A DNA stretch of 47,933 nucleotides from an uncultured Oscillospiraceae bacterium (GTDB taxonomy: Bacteria > Bacillota > Clostridia > Oscillospirales > Acutalibacteraceae). Below, one piece after another: positions 15,528 through 24,510 of the stretch. A program made the position numbers and the translations under genes. The notes under the pieces are model-generated. The model was not told the DNA's origin. It saw only the letters and a program-made list of their open reading frames with translations, and ran no database searches. Where the stretch lies: NCBI GenBank assembly GCA_900545655.1, contig UQZY01000013.1, forward strand, positions 1 through 47,933, given 5' to 3'. Numbering within the stretch: position 1 is the stretch's first letter; the number at the start of each line of letters is the position of its first letter.

Positions 15528-16730
15528 TTAGTCCGGAAGGTTTTCAAGCTGATTTATCCAATAATTGTATGTGTCCTTGTAAGGCTTTGACTTGCCCGGT
15601 CCGAGATAAGTGATGGAACCGCCGATAACAGTACCGTGGTCGGCAACAGCATCGGGAAGAACATGCCAGATTCCTTTCTTGAGCGGCTTATCCTTAACTT
15701 CGTCATAAACGCAATGAGGCTCAAGATGAGGATAACGTGCAGACTCAAGGGATACGAGTCCGTCGTTCGGTCTCCACTCTTCGGTGATTTCCGCACCGTT
15801 GATGTTCTGGAGCGGGAATCTTCCCATAACCTTTGCAAACGGTATGAATGCGAAGATCATTATCTTGTCACGTACATAAGTTCCGTCGCCTACGGGCTTT
15901 GTTCCGTTACCTGCAACTGAGAAATAGTAAACGTTGGGTGATGTTTTGATATCTCTGTTCATGTCCATAGCCTGATCGATACGAAGGTCTGCGAATACAT
16001 TGTCCTTAGACTTTACGATCTTTCTGATAGCCTTGATGTTGAACATGTTGCGAGCGTATGTAAGGTTGCCCGGAACCTCTGTGAGGCCCCACTGCTCCAT
16101 GTGGAAGTCATAAACCGAGTTTGCACCTGTGTTGCCTATAACGCTGCCGAGAGCGAGAACACCGTAGGTTACGCCTACCATGAGCTTCGGGAAAGCGTGT
16201 GTAAAGGTTGTTCCGTCGTGCGGAGCAGAGATAGCGGTGAGTGACTTAACCCATTCACCGTGTCCGCCTTCAAAGAGCGGTGAAAGCTCTCCTGCGGGAG
16301 TTGCTGCGCGCTCTTCTTCAGAACCGAATTCAAGAAGGCTTACAAGCATACGCATGGTTGCGCCGCCGAATGAGTGTCCGAGAAGATGAATCTTTTTTAT
16401 TCCGCCGTCTGCCATCGGCTCGCCCCAGTCCTTTACAAGACCTTCGCATTTTCTGCCGAAGCGGTTGTGACCCTTTTCTCTTGAGTGAGCAAGACCGTAG
16501 TCAACGGTTGTACCCTTAAGCTCTGCGTAGAGCTCGCAAGCGCGGTCCCAAGCTGAACCTACAGGGCTTACCTTCTGTGCATACGCCTCAATTCCGTCTG
16601 CACGAAGCTGCTTCATCTGATTTCCGCATACCATGCCCCAGTAAGGCATTGCTGCATACATCTTTTCCTTCTCACCCCAGCCCATCATGCCGTGGACAAA
16701 GATGTAAGGATACTTGTTTTTGTACGCCAT
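15528..16730 (-). CDS. Lipase of the Bacillus/Staphylococcus (I.5-like) group, no signal peptide
   Basis: 400 residues. Y-I-F-V-H-G-M-M-G-W-G near residue 9 forms the oxyanion-hole region; G-H-S120-F-G-G is the nucleophile elbow; the long insertion after S-A-P-H-D-G-T and the D-G-L-V-S-L-E-S near residue 340 resemble thermoalkalophilic lipases with zinc and calcium sites. Known members are secreted, but this protein starts M-A-Y-K-N-K-Y-P-Y, directly on the first strand, with no signal peptide. It is therefore probably an intracellular esterase/lipase. First gene of a unit with the PAP2 phosphatase; AGAGGT ribosome site. Confidence 0.82.
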   Translation of the reverse strand: MAYKNKYPYIFVHGMMGWGEKEKMYAAMPYWGMVCGNQMKQLRADGIEAYAQKVSPVGSAWDRACELYAELKGTTVDYGLAHSREKGHNRFGRKCEGLVKDWGEPMADGGIKKIHLLGHSFGGATMRMLVSLLEFGSEEERAATPAGELSPLFEGGHGEWVKSLTAISAPHDGTTFTHAFPKLMVGVTYGVLALGSVIGNTGANSVYDFHMEQWGLTEVPGNLTYARNMFNIKAIRKIVKSKDNVFADLRIDQAMDMNRDIKTSPNVYYFSVAGNGTKPVGDGTYVRDKIMIFAFIPFAKVMGRFPLQNINGAEITEEWRPNDGLVSLESARYPHLEPHCVYDEVKDKPLKKGIWHVLPDAVADHGTVIGGSITYLGPGKSKPYKDTYNYWINQLENLPD

Positions 16731-17013
16731 TTTAATTACCTCTCTTTATTTCGGTCGCATATCAAGTGAATGCGACCATATTGTTTTCTAAAAAACTGCC
16801 ATTAAATTATACTCCAAAAAAGTCATTTTGGCATTTGACAACCATGACAAAAAACATATACTTTTGTGTACAACTTTAACAAGAAATTTCGCATTACCGA
16901 AAATTTCGGGGCAGGTTAGTGCGGCACAACTTTAATTGTTTACACAAGTCGCGATTTATGATAAAATATTTCCTCACGAGTGTAGTTTTTTATAGTATTT
17001 TTGGAGGTTACAT
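16731..17013. promoter_or_regulatory. Divergent promoter region between lipase and miaB
   Basis: 283 bases. Lipase side (minus): ATGCCA (16834-16829), 17 bases, TATAAT (16811-16806), with an 8-bp inverted repeat GGTCGCAT (16753-16760) and ATGCGACC (16770-16777) in the leader. miaB side (plus): TTTACA (16939-16944), 17 bases, TAAAAT (16962-16967). A perfect 13-bp palindrome, CCGAAAATTTCGG, at 16897-16909 lies 30 bases upstream of the miaB -35 box. Confidence 0.55.
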
Positions 17014-18423
17014 ATGGCAACGGCAGAGGTCAGTACTGAGGAGTTAAATATTCAGTTTGACTACATACTTAAAGTGAAGGCAATTCTTCAGGAGCGTTTT
17101 TCGGGTCGTACTCCCAAAGCCTTTACACATACATACGGTTGTCAGGGCAATGTATCCGACGGAGAACGTATCGACGGACTTCTCTCTCAGATGGGTTATG
17201 ATTTTACCGATGACGCATCCAAGGCGGATTTTATTCTGTTCAATACCTGTGCCGTACGTGAGCATGCACAGGACAGAGTTTTCGGAAATGTCGGCGCTCT
17301 CAAAAAATACAAGGAAACAAATCCCGAGCTTATCATTTCTCTTTGCGGCTGTATGGTTCAACAGCCCCATGTGACCGAAAGGATAAGAAAAAGCTTTCCG
17401 TACGTTGACCTTGTTTTCGGAACGAATGTCATTCACAAGCTGCCGGAGCTTCTCTATGAAGTTCTTATCTCAGACTCACGTGTTTTCGACATAACGGGCG
17501 GAGACGGCGTTATTGCCGAGGGCTTGCCGACCAGACATACAAACAAGCTTAAGGCGTTTCTTCCCATAGCGTACGGCTGTAACAACTTTTGCACATATTG
17601 CGTAGTGCCGCTTGTAAGGGGCAGGGAGAGAAGCCGTAAGTATGAGGATATCTTAAACGAGGCAAAACAGCTTGTAGCTGACGGCTATAAAGAGATAATG
17701 CTCATAGGGCAAAACGTCAATTCCTACGGAAATGACTTCGGTGAAAAGAACCTTTTTGCAAAGCTTCTTCGTGAGATAAATGACATACCCGGTGACTTTC
17801 TCATACGCTTTATGACATCCCATCCGAAGGATTGCTCATATGAATTGCTGGACACCATGGCGGAGTGTGAAAAGGTTGAAAGGCATATTCATCTTCCCTT
17901 CCAGTCGGGCAATGACAGGGTCCTTAAGGCCATGAACAGACACTATGACCGTGCGCATTACGAGGAGCTTGTAAGGTATGCGAAGAAGGTTATGCCGGAC
18001 ATATCCGTCACCAGTGACGTCATAGTGGGCTTCCCCGGTGAAACCCGAGAGGAATTTCTTGACACCGTATCGCTTATAAGAGAACTTGAATTTTCGTCAC
18101 TTTATGTATTTATCTACTCGCCCCGTGAGGGAACGAAGGCTGCTCTCATGCCCGATCCGATAGATGCAAAGACAAAATCTCAGTGGTTTTCCGAGCTTTC
18201 CGGCGCACAGGAAGAGGTTGCCGCACAGCGTTCAAAGCACATGAAGGACAAGGTATACAGAGTTCTTGCCGAGGGACGTAATAAAGCGGGCAGAATTTCC
18301 GGCAGAACGTCGGGCAACATAATGATTGAGTTTGATGGACCGGATGAGCTTATAGGAACATTTTGTAACGTCAGGGTTACAGAACCGCTTACTTGGATAT
18401 TAAAAGGCGAACTTGCAGAATAA
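17014..18423 (+). CDS. miaB: MiaB, tRNA ms2i6A37 methylthiotransferase
   Basis: 469 residues, in three parts. The N-terminal UPF0004 domain has cysteines in Y-G-C-Q-G-N, N-T-C-A-V-R and C-G-C-M that hold an auxiliary 4Fe-4S cluster. The radical-SAM barrel has C189-x3-C193-x2-C196. A C-terminal TRAM domain binds tRNA. It adds a methylthio group to i6A37 of UNN-decoding tRNAs using two SAM. G-R-E-R-S-R after the radical-SAM cysteines is typical of MiaB, not MtaB or RimO. Ribosome site GGAGG precedes ATG 17014. It heads a run with ylbF and mutSL. Confidence 0.94.
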   Translation: MATAEVSTEELNIQFDYILKVKAILQERFSGRTPKAFTHTYGCQGNVSDGERIDGLLSQMGYDFTDDASKADFILFNTCAVREHAQDRVFGNVGALKKYKETNPELIISLCGCMVQQPHVTERIRKSFPYVDLVFGTNVIHKLPELLYEVLISDSRVFDITGGDGVIAEGLPTRHTNKLKAFLPIAYGCNNFCTYCVVPLVRGRERSRKYEDILNEAKQLVADGYKEIMLIGQNVNSYGNDFGEKNLFAKLLREINDIPGDFLIRFMTSHPKDCSYELLDTMAECEKVERHIHLPFQSGNDRVLKAMNRHYDRAHYEELVRYAKKVMPDISVTSDVIVGFPGETREEFLDTVSLIRELEFSSLYVFIYSPREGTKAALMPDPIDAKTKSQWFSELSGAQEEVAAQRSKHMKDKVYRVLAEGRNKAGRISGRTSGNIMIEFDGPDELIGTFCNVRVTEPLTWILKGELAE

Positions 18424-18453
18424 AATTTACATCGCCCTTTTAATCATAAATAC

Positions 18454-18474
18454 GGGGTGAAAGCCCCTTTTTTT
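18454..18474 (+). terminator. Short attenuator-like hairpin between miaB and ylbF
   Basis: GGGGT (18454-18458) and GCCCC (18463-18467) around a GAAA tetraloop, directly followed by seven T's (18468-18474). The stem is only 5 bp including a G-U pair, so termination is probably partial. Confidence 0.55.
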
Positions 18475-18489
18475 AAAGGAGACAAAAAC

Positions 18490-18897
18490 ATGGACGTAAT
18501 TGAACTTACAAGACAGCTTGGTGCAGCTATTCAGGCTGACGAGAGGTACGCAAAGTTTGCAGACGCAAAGGCTGCAACAGAGGCAAATGCCGAGATTCAG
18601 GATATGATGAAGAAGATTGAAGAAATCCGTACGGCATATCAGGCTGCCGCAATGAGCGAGACACCTGATGAAAAGCTTATGGAAAAGCTTGACAAGGATT
18701 TCCAGAATGTTTACACGGCTCTTATGGTAACAGACGGTATGTCGGCTTATGATGCCGCACGTCAGGAGCTTGACGGTATGATGAACTATATCATGCAACT
18801 TCTCTATCTCTGCGTAAACGGCGAGGATCCGAAGACCTGTGAGCCTCCGACAGATCATGAATGCGGCGGTGAATGCAGCCATTGTTCAGGCTGCTGA
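18490..18897 (+). CDS. YlbF/YmcA family protein with Cys-rich tail
   Basis: 135 residues from ATG 18490, chosen for AAAGGAGA 7 bases upstream; the GTG at 18457 lies in the hairpin. Residues ~1-105 are the alpha-helical YlbF/YheA/YmcA fold (I-Q-D-M-M-K-K-I-E and Y-Q-A-A-A-M-S segments). In Bacillus, YlbF with YmcA and YaaT forms an Fe-S complex that guides RNase Y maturation of mRNAs. The last ~22 residues hold six cysteines and a histidine (C-E-P..H-E-C-G-G-E-C-S-H-C-S-G-C), probably a metal or cluster site. It lies between miaB and mutS. Confidence 0.82.
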   Translation: MDVIELTRQLGAAIQADERYAKFADAKAATEANAEIQDMMKKIEEIRTAYQAAAMSETPDEKLMEKLDKDFQNVYTALMVTDGMSAYDAARQELDGMMNYIMQLLYLCVNGEDPKTCEPPTDHECGGECSHCSGC

Positions 18898-18909
18898 TTA
18901 CTCAAAACA

Positions 18910-18935
18910 AGGGCGGCTCTCTGCCGCCCTGTTTT
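18910..18935 (+). terminator. Terminator after ylbF
   Basis: AGGGCGGC (18910-18917) and GCCGCCCT (18923-18930), loop TCTCT, followed by GTTTT. It may allow separate control of mutSL. Confidence 0.8.
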
Positions 18936-18982
18936 AAAATTTTGAGACTTAAACTATGAGTCCCGGAGAGGATGAAACAAAG

Positions 18983-21616
18983 ATGGCTTCAAAGGGAAAT
19001 ACCCCTACCCCAATGATGCAGCAATATCTGCAGACAAAAGAACAATACAAGGATGAAATACTGTTTTATCGTCTCGGAGACTTTTATGAGATGTTTTTTG
19101 ATGACGCAAAGCTTGTGTCATCGGAGCTTGATTTGGTGCTTACGGGCAAGGATTGCGGTATGGACGAGAGGGCTCCCATGTGCGGAGTGCCGTTTCACGC
19201 CGCCGATACGTATATCGCAAGGCTCGTGTCTCGCGGTTATAAGGTAGCCATATGTGAGCAGCTTGAGGACCCGGCAACGGCAAAGGGCATAGTTAAGAGG
19301 GGAGTAATAAGAATCATCACCCCCGGAACGGTTATCGAGAGCAATATGCTGGATGAGACAAAGAACAATTATCTCGCGTCCGTTTGTCTGTCGAACAGTG
19401 AAACAGGACTCTGCTTCTGCGACGTATCCACCGGCTCGGTATACGTAACTACGTTGTCCTCGGACTTGGATACATCCTCGGTTACGGATGAACTTTCACG
19501 CTTTTCTCCGTCTGAAATTATCGCGAACAGAGAGGCTGTAAAGCTCAAAGCCTTAACAGAGTATTGTGAGCGGGTGGAAAACCTCAAAACACAGTTTGTT
19601 GAGGATGACAGTTTTTCCTATGATAATGCGAAAAACACGGTTGAAGGGCACTTCGGAAAAAGCATTTCCGACTTAGAACTTGTGAGTGAGGTGTCCGTCT
19701 GTGCGCTCGGCGCGGCACTTGCTTATCTCTATGAGGTTCAAAAGACCGAGCTTTCCAATATTCGCTCTATTCATTATTACACCGACGCGAAGTATATGCG
19801 CCTTGATTTTTCCGCACGAAGAAATCTTGAACTCTGTGAGACTATGCGAAACAGAGATAAAAAAGGTTCTCTTTTGTGGGTACTTGACAAGACAAAAACA
19901 GCAATGGGAAAGAGAATGCTCCGCTCGTTTATCGAGCAGCCTCTTGTTTCTCCGGCTGCCATAATCAGACGTCAGAATGCGGTGTCGTACCTTTATCAGG
20001 ATATGCAGCTTCGTGATGAAATCGCGTCATACATGACAAATATCCATGACATGGAGCGCCTTATAACGAGGATTTCCTACGGTACGGCAAATGCAAGGGA
20101 ATTGCGCAGCCTCTATGAGACGGTTTCTCTCCTGAAACCCGTAAAGGAGCTTCTTCTCGGCTGTAAGACAGAGCTTCTCACTCAAATTGAAAATGATATC
20201 GACCCGCTTTCGGATATCCTGACGCTTATAGATTCTGCAATTGTCGATGAGCCTCCGTTTTCGGTACGTGAGGGGGATATGATAAGGCAGGGCTACAGCG
20301 AAGAGCTTGACTCCCTTCGTGAAATAGTTTCCGGAGGAAAGGGATATCTTGCAAAAATCGAAGCCGCCGAACAGGAAAAGACGGGAATCAAAAAGTTGAA
20401 GATAGGCTACAACAGGGTTTTCGGATATTTTATCGAGGTATCGAATTCATTTAAGGACATGGTGCCCGAAAACTACATACGTAAACAGACTCTCGCAAAC
20501 TGCGAAAGATATATCACACAGGAGCTTAAGGAGCTTGAATCAAAGGTGCTTTCCGCACAAGAGAGAATAACAAGGCTTGAATACGAACTTTTCTCGACAG
20601 TAAGGGATACGGTTGCGGGAGAACTTGACAGAGTGCAGAAGACCGCTACGGCAGTAGCTCTTCTGGATGTTATCTGCTCGTTTGCAAAGGTTTCCTTTGA
20701 CAACAATTATGTATGTCCCGAGATAACCGAAAACGGCACAATAAGCATAACGGGAGGCAGACATCCGGTTGTGGAAAAGATGCTTTTCGGCGCTCCCTTT
20801 GTTCCGAATGATACCCTGCTTGACGGCGGCGAGAACCTTGCCGCTATAATAACGGGGCCGAATATGGCGGGAAAATCCACGTATATGCGGCAAGTGGCAC
20901 TCATAGTCATAATGGCTCAGATAGGTTGCTTCGTGCCCGCATCGGACGCAAAGATAAGTATCTGCGACAGCGTTTATACCCGTGTAGGCGCGTCCGATGA
21001 CCTCGCCGCTGGCCAGTCAACGTTTATGGTTGAGATGTCCGAGGTTGCCGGTATACTCAAAAATGCGACAAAGAACAGTCTAATTATTCTTGATGAAATA
21101 GGAAGAGGCACCTCTACCTTTGACGGAATGAGCATTGCACGTGCTGTCCTCGAATATGTCTGCAACCGCAAAAAGCTCGGTGCTAAAACCTTGTTTGCAA
21201 CGCACTATCACGAGCTTACGGATATGGAAAACGAATTTGACGGGATAAAGAACTATAACATCGCCTGTAAAAAGCGCGGTGATGATATCATATTCCTGCG
21301 CAGAATTGTAAGAGGTCCCGCTGACGGCAGCTACGGTATCGAGGTTGCGAAGCTTGCGGGTGTTCCGAATGAGGTTGTTAAACGTGCACGCGAGGTTCTC
21401 CGCGGAATAGAAGCATCCGGCTTTGAGGGCCTCGGCGGCATGAGCGGTATTCCCGTATCGGAATTCGACGAAGCCGAAAATATGCAGATAAGCTTCGGTA
21501 CAAATCTCGGCACGGAGCTGGTATCCGAACTTAAGAACTTAGATGTGAACACACTCACGCCGATAGAGGCGATGACATATTTATACGAAATCGCAAAGAG
21601 GGCAAAGGACAGTTAG
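18983..21616 (+). CDS. mutS: DNA mismatch repair protein MutS
   Basis: About 877 residues, normal for MutS1. D-F-Y-E-M-F near residue 32 holds the mismatch-probing Phe-x-Glu. The ATPase has Walker A G-P-N-M-A-G-K-S-T near residue 625, Walker B I-I-L-D-E-I-G-R-G-T-S-T, and A-T-H-Y-H-E-L. It recognises mispairs as a dimer and recruits MutL by ATP-driven clamp formation. The start is ambiguous: ATG 18956 has no ribosome site; ATG 18983 has GGAGAGG 13 bases upstream and gives the family-typical N-terminus, so I used it. The stop is TAG. mutL follows after 14 bases. Confidence 0.95.
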   Translation: MASKGNTPTPMMQQYLQTKEQYKDEILFYRLGDFYEMFFDDAKLVSSELDLVLTGKDCGMDERAPMCGVPFHAADTYIARLVSRGYKVAICEQLEDPATAKGIVKRGVIRIITPGTVIESNMLDETKNNYLASVCLSNSETGLCFCDVSTGSVYVTTLSSDLDTSSVTDELSRFSPSEIIANREAVKLKALTEYCERVENLKTQFVEDDSFSYDNAKNTVEGHFGKSISDLELVSEVSVCALGAALAYLYEVQKTELSNIRSIHYYTDAKYMRLDFSARRNLELCETMRNRDKKGSLLWVLDKTKTAMGKRMLRSFIEQPLVSPAAIIRRQNAVSYLYQDMQLRDEIASYMTNIHDMERLITRISYGTANARELRSLYETVSLLKPVKELLLGCKTELLTQIENDIDPLSDILTLIDSAIVDEPPFSVREGDMIRQGYSEELDSLREIVSGGKGYLAKIEAAEQEKTGIKKLKIGYNRVFGYFIEVSNSFKDMVPENYIRKQTLANCERYITQELKELESKVLSAQERITRLEYELFSTVRDTVAGELDRVQKTATAVALLDVICSFAKVSFDNNYVCPEITENGTISITGGRHPVVEKMLFGAPFVPNDTLLDGGENLAAIITGPNMAGKSTYMRQVALIVIMAQIGCFVPASDAKISICDSVYTRVGASDDLAAGQSTFMVEMSEVAGILKNATKNSLIILDEIGRGTSTFDGMSIARAVLEYVCNRKKLGAKTLFATHYHELTDMENEFDGIKNYNIACKKRGDDIIFLRRIVRGPADGSYGIEVAKLAGVPNEVVKRAREVLRGIEASGFEGLGGMSGIPVSEFDEAENMQISFGTNLGTELVSELKNLDVNTLTPIEAMTYLYEIAKRAKDS

Positions 21617-21630
21617 AAACGGAGGCCGTT

Positions 21631-23625
21631 ATGCCGAAAATAAATGTTTTGCCAAAGCATATTGCAAACTTAATAGCTGCGGGCGAGGTCGTTGAACGTC
21701 CTGCCTCTGTTGTCAAGGAACTTATGGAAAACGCCATTGACGCCGGAGCTACGGCTCTTACGGTAGAGATAAAGCGGGGCGGAGTAACGTATATACGCAT
21801 AACCGATAACGGCTGCGGGATTGCACGTGACGACATAAGAAACGCGTTTAAAAGTCACGCGACCAGCAAGATACTCAGGGAGGAGGACCTTTCCGGTATA
21901 GGCACACTCGGCTTTCGCGGAGAGGCGCTGGCATCTATTGCCGCCGTTTCCAGGGTGGATGTGCTCACCTGTACACAGGATGAGGAAACCGGAACGGTTT
22001 ACAAAATAGAGGGCTCAGAGGAAAAACTTCTCGACGATGCAGGCTGTCCGAAGGGCACGACAATCGTTGTTAAGGATATTTTTTATAACACACCCGCAAG
22101 AATGAAATTCCTGAAAAAGGATGTTACCGAGGGAAACGCGGTTGCAGGCGTGGTTGACCGGATTGCGCTTTCTCACCCGGAGGTCTCGGTGCGCTTTATC
22201 CGTGACGACAAGCAGCAGCTTGTAACCTCGGGGAACGGAAAACTCGGCGCAACGGTTTATTCCGTTTTCGGAAAGGATTTTGCGAATGCTCTCATAGAAA
22301 CCTGTTATGAGCTTGACGGAATAAAGGTCGAGGGTCTTATCTCTCTTCCCCGTGCCGCTCGGGCAAACAGATCTATGCAATTTTTCTTCCTCAACGGAAG
22401 ACTTGTAAAAAGCATCACCGCACAGACAGCTCTTGAACAGGCCTACAAAAATGCAATTATGGTGGGTAAGTTCCCGGCTTGCGTTCTTAACATATACACC
22501 CCTCTCAACATGGTGGATGTCAATGTACACCCCGCCAAAACGGAGGTTCGTTTTGAAAATGAAAAGCAGATATTCGACGCGGTTTATTATGCCGCAAAAT
22601 CCGCTATAGAGGAAAAAGATAAGCCGTCACGTCTTGACCTTGCAAGGATGGATCTTAAAAATCCGCATTTTAATGAAAGCAAGGGAGAGCAGGTTTCCTT
22701 TGATGTTGTGAAGATGTATGAAAATCTTCCGAAGAAAAATCCTGACTTCTGGAAAAAGGAAAGTTCAACATCATATAAAAATTCACATGTAGCCGGCACT
22801 CCGATTAAAGAGAGTGAATCATTTAAACAGAGTGAATTGCCAAAACAGAGTGAATTACCAAAACAGGATACATCGCCGGAAGGTACAAACACCTGTGAGA
22901 CGGCAGCCGAGAAACCGGTACCGCCGAAGCCGTACGTCAGAAGCTCTGAATCAGCGGTCGGAAATGTTCGGAAAAAGCCTGAAAAAATAATCGGTGAAGA
23001 AGTAGCTGCCGAAGAAGAAATCAAAGAAGAAACAATCATTGAAGAGCGAAAGAATATCACTGACTTTAAGGTTATAGGGGAAGCCTTTTCTACTTACATA
23101 TTTGTTGAATGTGAAGGAAAGATTCTCCTTATAGACAAGCATGCCGCACACGAGCGTATGCTCTTTGAAAAGCTTAAGGCAGAGGCCGAGGCGACAAAAT
23201 CGCAGGTTTTACTCTCTCCTGTAACCGTTATGCTCAGCAAGGAGGAATATTCGGCGGTTCTGTCGGCAAAGGATTTGCTCATGAGCACCGGCTGGAATAT
23301 CGACGACTTCGGACAGGGCTGTGTTGTTGTCCGTGAGTGCCCGGTTATGCTTATTGATGACGACATAAAGGCACTTGTTGAGGAGATGGCTGGATACCTT
23401 ATAGAATCACATGACCCGACTCCCGAAAAGCTTGACTGGATTTACCACAACACCGCTTGCCGTGCCGCGATAAAGGGCGGGGATAAGACCACTGAGTATG
23501 AACTCACAAGGTTTGTTGAAAAGCTTCTCTCGGATCCTGAAATACGCTATTGCCCTCACGGACGGCCCGTGATGATTGAGATGTCGCGCGCAGACCTTGA
23601 AAAGCAATTCGGAAGAATAGTATAA
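21631..23625 (+). CDS. mutL: DNA mismatch repair protein MutL (endonuclease type)
   Basis: 664 residues. The N-terminal GHKL ATPase shows I-A-A-G-E-V-V-E-R-P, E-N-A-I-D-A-G-A, D-N-G-C-G-I and F-R-G-E-A-L. The C-terminal dimerisation domain has the metal endonuclease motif D-K-H-A-A-H-E-R-M-L-F-E near residue 502, an A-C-R-A-A-I-K segment and C-P-H-G-R-P. This is the nicking MutL of bacteria without MutH. The linker (~345-465) is low-complexity and holds tandem K-Q-S-E-L-P repeats. Ribosome site CGGAGG precedes ATG 21631. It is coupled to mutS. Confidence 0.95.
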   Translation: MPKINVLPKHIANLIAAGEVVERPASVVKELMENAIDAGATALTVEIKRGGVTYIRITDNGCGIARDDIRNAFKSHATSKILREEDLSGIGTLGFRGEALASIAAVSRVDVLTCTQDEETGTVYKIEGSEEKLLDDAGCPKGTTIVVKDIFYNTPARMKFLKKDVTEGNAVAGVVDRIALSHPEVSVRFIRDDKQQLVTSGNGKLGATVYSVFGKDFANALIETCYELDGIKVEGLISLPRAARANRSMQFFFLNGRLVKSITAQTALEQAYKNAIMVGKFPACVLNIYTPLNMVDVNVHPAKTEVRFENEKQIFDAVYYAAKSAIEEKDKPSRLDLARMDLKNPHFNESKGEQVSFDVVKMYENLPKKNPDFWKKESSTSYKNSHVAGTPIKESESFKQSELPKQSELPKQDTSPEGTNTCETAAEKPVPPKPYVRSSESAVGNVRKKPEKIIGEEVAAEEEIKEETIIEERKNITDFKVIGEAFSTYIFVECEGKILLIDKHAAHERMLFEKLKAEAEATKSQVLLSPVTVMLSKEEYSAVLSAKDLLMSTGWNIDDFGQGCVVVRECPVMLIDDDIKALVEEMAGYLIESHDPTPEKLDWIYHNTACRAAIKGGDKTTEYELTRFVEKLLSDPEIRYCPHGRPVMIEMSRADLEKQFGRIV

Positions 23626-23727
23626 GTTAGAAGATGAATAAAATATATGTAACACAAAGTTACATTTTAAAAAAATTGGTGTATTGTTAGCTTAGTGGTA
23701 TGTGAAAAATATAGTTAATTATTTCTG

Positions 23728-23756
23728 TTGCAAAGAAACATAAGTAGGTATATAAT
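23728..23756 (+). promoter_or_regulatory. Promoter of the MarR-type regulator gene
   Basis: TTGCAA (23728-23733), 17 bases, TATAAT (23751-23756), 36 bases before ATG 23792. Confidence 0.65.
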
Positions 23757-23791
23757 CGTCAGCGAATAAATACATGTTAGAGGGTTTATAT

Positions 23792-24319
23792 ATGAAACTG
23801 GAATGGCTCGGTAAGCACAGATATTTTGTTGAACAGTTTGTTCTTGCCAGAAATGCATATGCACGCGCTTTCAATATTGAGCGCGATATGGGTACAAGTG
23901 TTAAGTTTACTTGCATTGAAATTCAAATTCTGGAGTATATTATCGAAAATGAAGATGACAATGAAAGCATGGTTTCAATTGCAAATCGTTTGGGAATTAC
24001 ACCGGGAACTTTTTCTCGTATAGCAGCAAAGTTGGTGGATAAAGGGGTTCTTAAGCGATATCACCTGGAGAACAACAGAAAAAACATAATTTTAGGGGTC
24101 TCGGAGGAAGGACATAAGATATATGAGGAATACACTGCTTATGCATATAAAGTTCTCTACAAGGATATTCTTGATATTTTAGACACTCTTCCGGAAGATT
24201 CAATTGAAAAGTTTTGTCAGATATTAGCCCTGTCGGCTGAATTCCAAAAAAGGAGTTTAGAGGAAGAACGTAACTTGGAAAGGAAGGCTTTACGTAAAAC
24301 AGAAATAAAAAAGATTTAA
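23792..24319 (+). CDS. MarR family transcriptional regulator
   Basis: 175 residues from ATG 23792, chosen because AGAGGG lies 7 bases upstream; ATG 23774 has none. Winged helix-turn-helix: recognition region V-S-I-A-N-R-L-G-I-T-P-G-T-F-S-R (~55-70), then V-D-K-G-V-L-K-R-Y and the wing N-N-R-K-N-I-I-L-G-V, as in MarR. N- and C-terminal helices should form the dimer. The gene is AT-rich. It is followed by a terminator and then by a promoter with palindromes in front of the membrane hydrolase, its likely target. The effector is unknown. Confidence 0.85.
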   Translation: MKLEWLGKHRYFVEQFVLARNAYARAFNIERDMGTSVKFTCIEIQILEYIIENEDDNESMVSIANRLGITPGTFSRIAAKLVDKGVLKRYHLENNRKNIILGVSEEGHKIYEEYTAYAYKVLYKDILDILDTLPEDSIEKFCQILALSAEFQKRSLEEERNLERKALRKTEIKKI

Positions 24320-24354
24320 ATTTTTTTATATGTATTTGTATATAATTTTTAAAA

Positions 24355-24396
24355 GTCGCCGACTCAAATGGTAATAGCCATTGAGTCAGCGGCTTT
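24355..24396 (+). terminator. Terminator after the MarR gene
   Basis: Imperfect stem GTCGCC-GACTCAAATGG against CCATTGAGTC-AGCGGC with a short loop, followed by TTTCTTT. The hairpin has one bulge on each side. Confidence 0.7.
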
Positions 24397-24427
24397 CTTT
24401 ATCAGATAATAAAAAAATAATTAATGC

Positions 24428-24496
24428 TTGCAAAACGTTTTCCAGGATGATATTATATCATTGTGAGATGATATTATCTTGCAATGATATAATATT
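24428..24496 (+). promoter_or_regulatory. Promoter and palindromic operator cluster before the membrane hydrolase
   Basis: TTGCAA (24428-24433), 17 bases, TATTAT (24451-24456). A perfect 15-bp palindrome ATGATATTATATCAT (24447-24461) covers the -10. A near copy of its left half (GATGATATTAT) recurs at 24467-24477. A 14-bp perfect inverted repeat pairs 24450-24463 with 24482-24495. AT-rich palindromes of this size are typical MarR sites. Confidence 0.65.
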
Positions 24497-24510
24497 GAAA
24501 GGAGTCAAAA

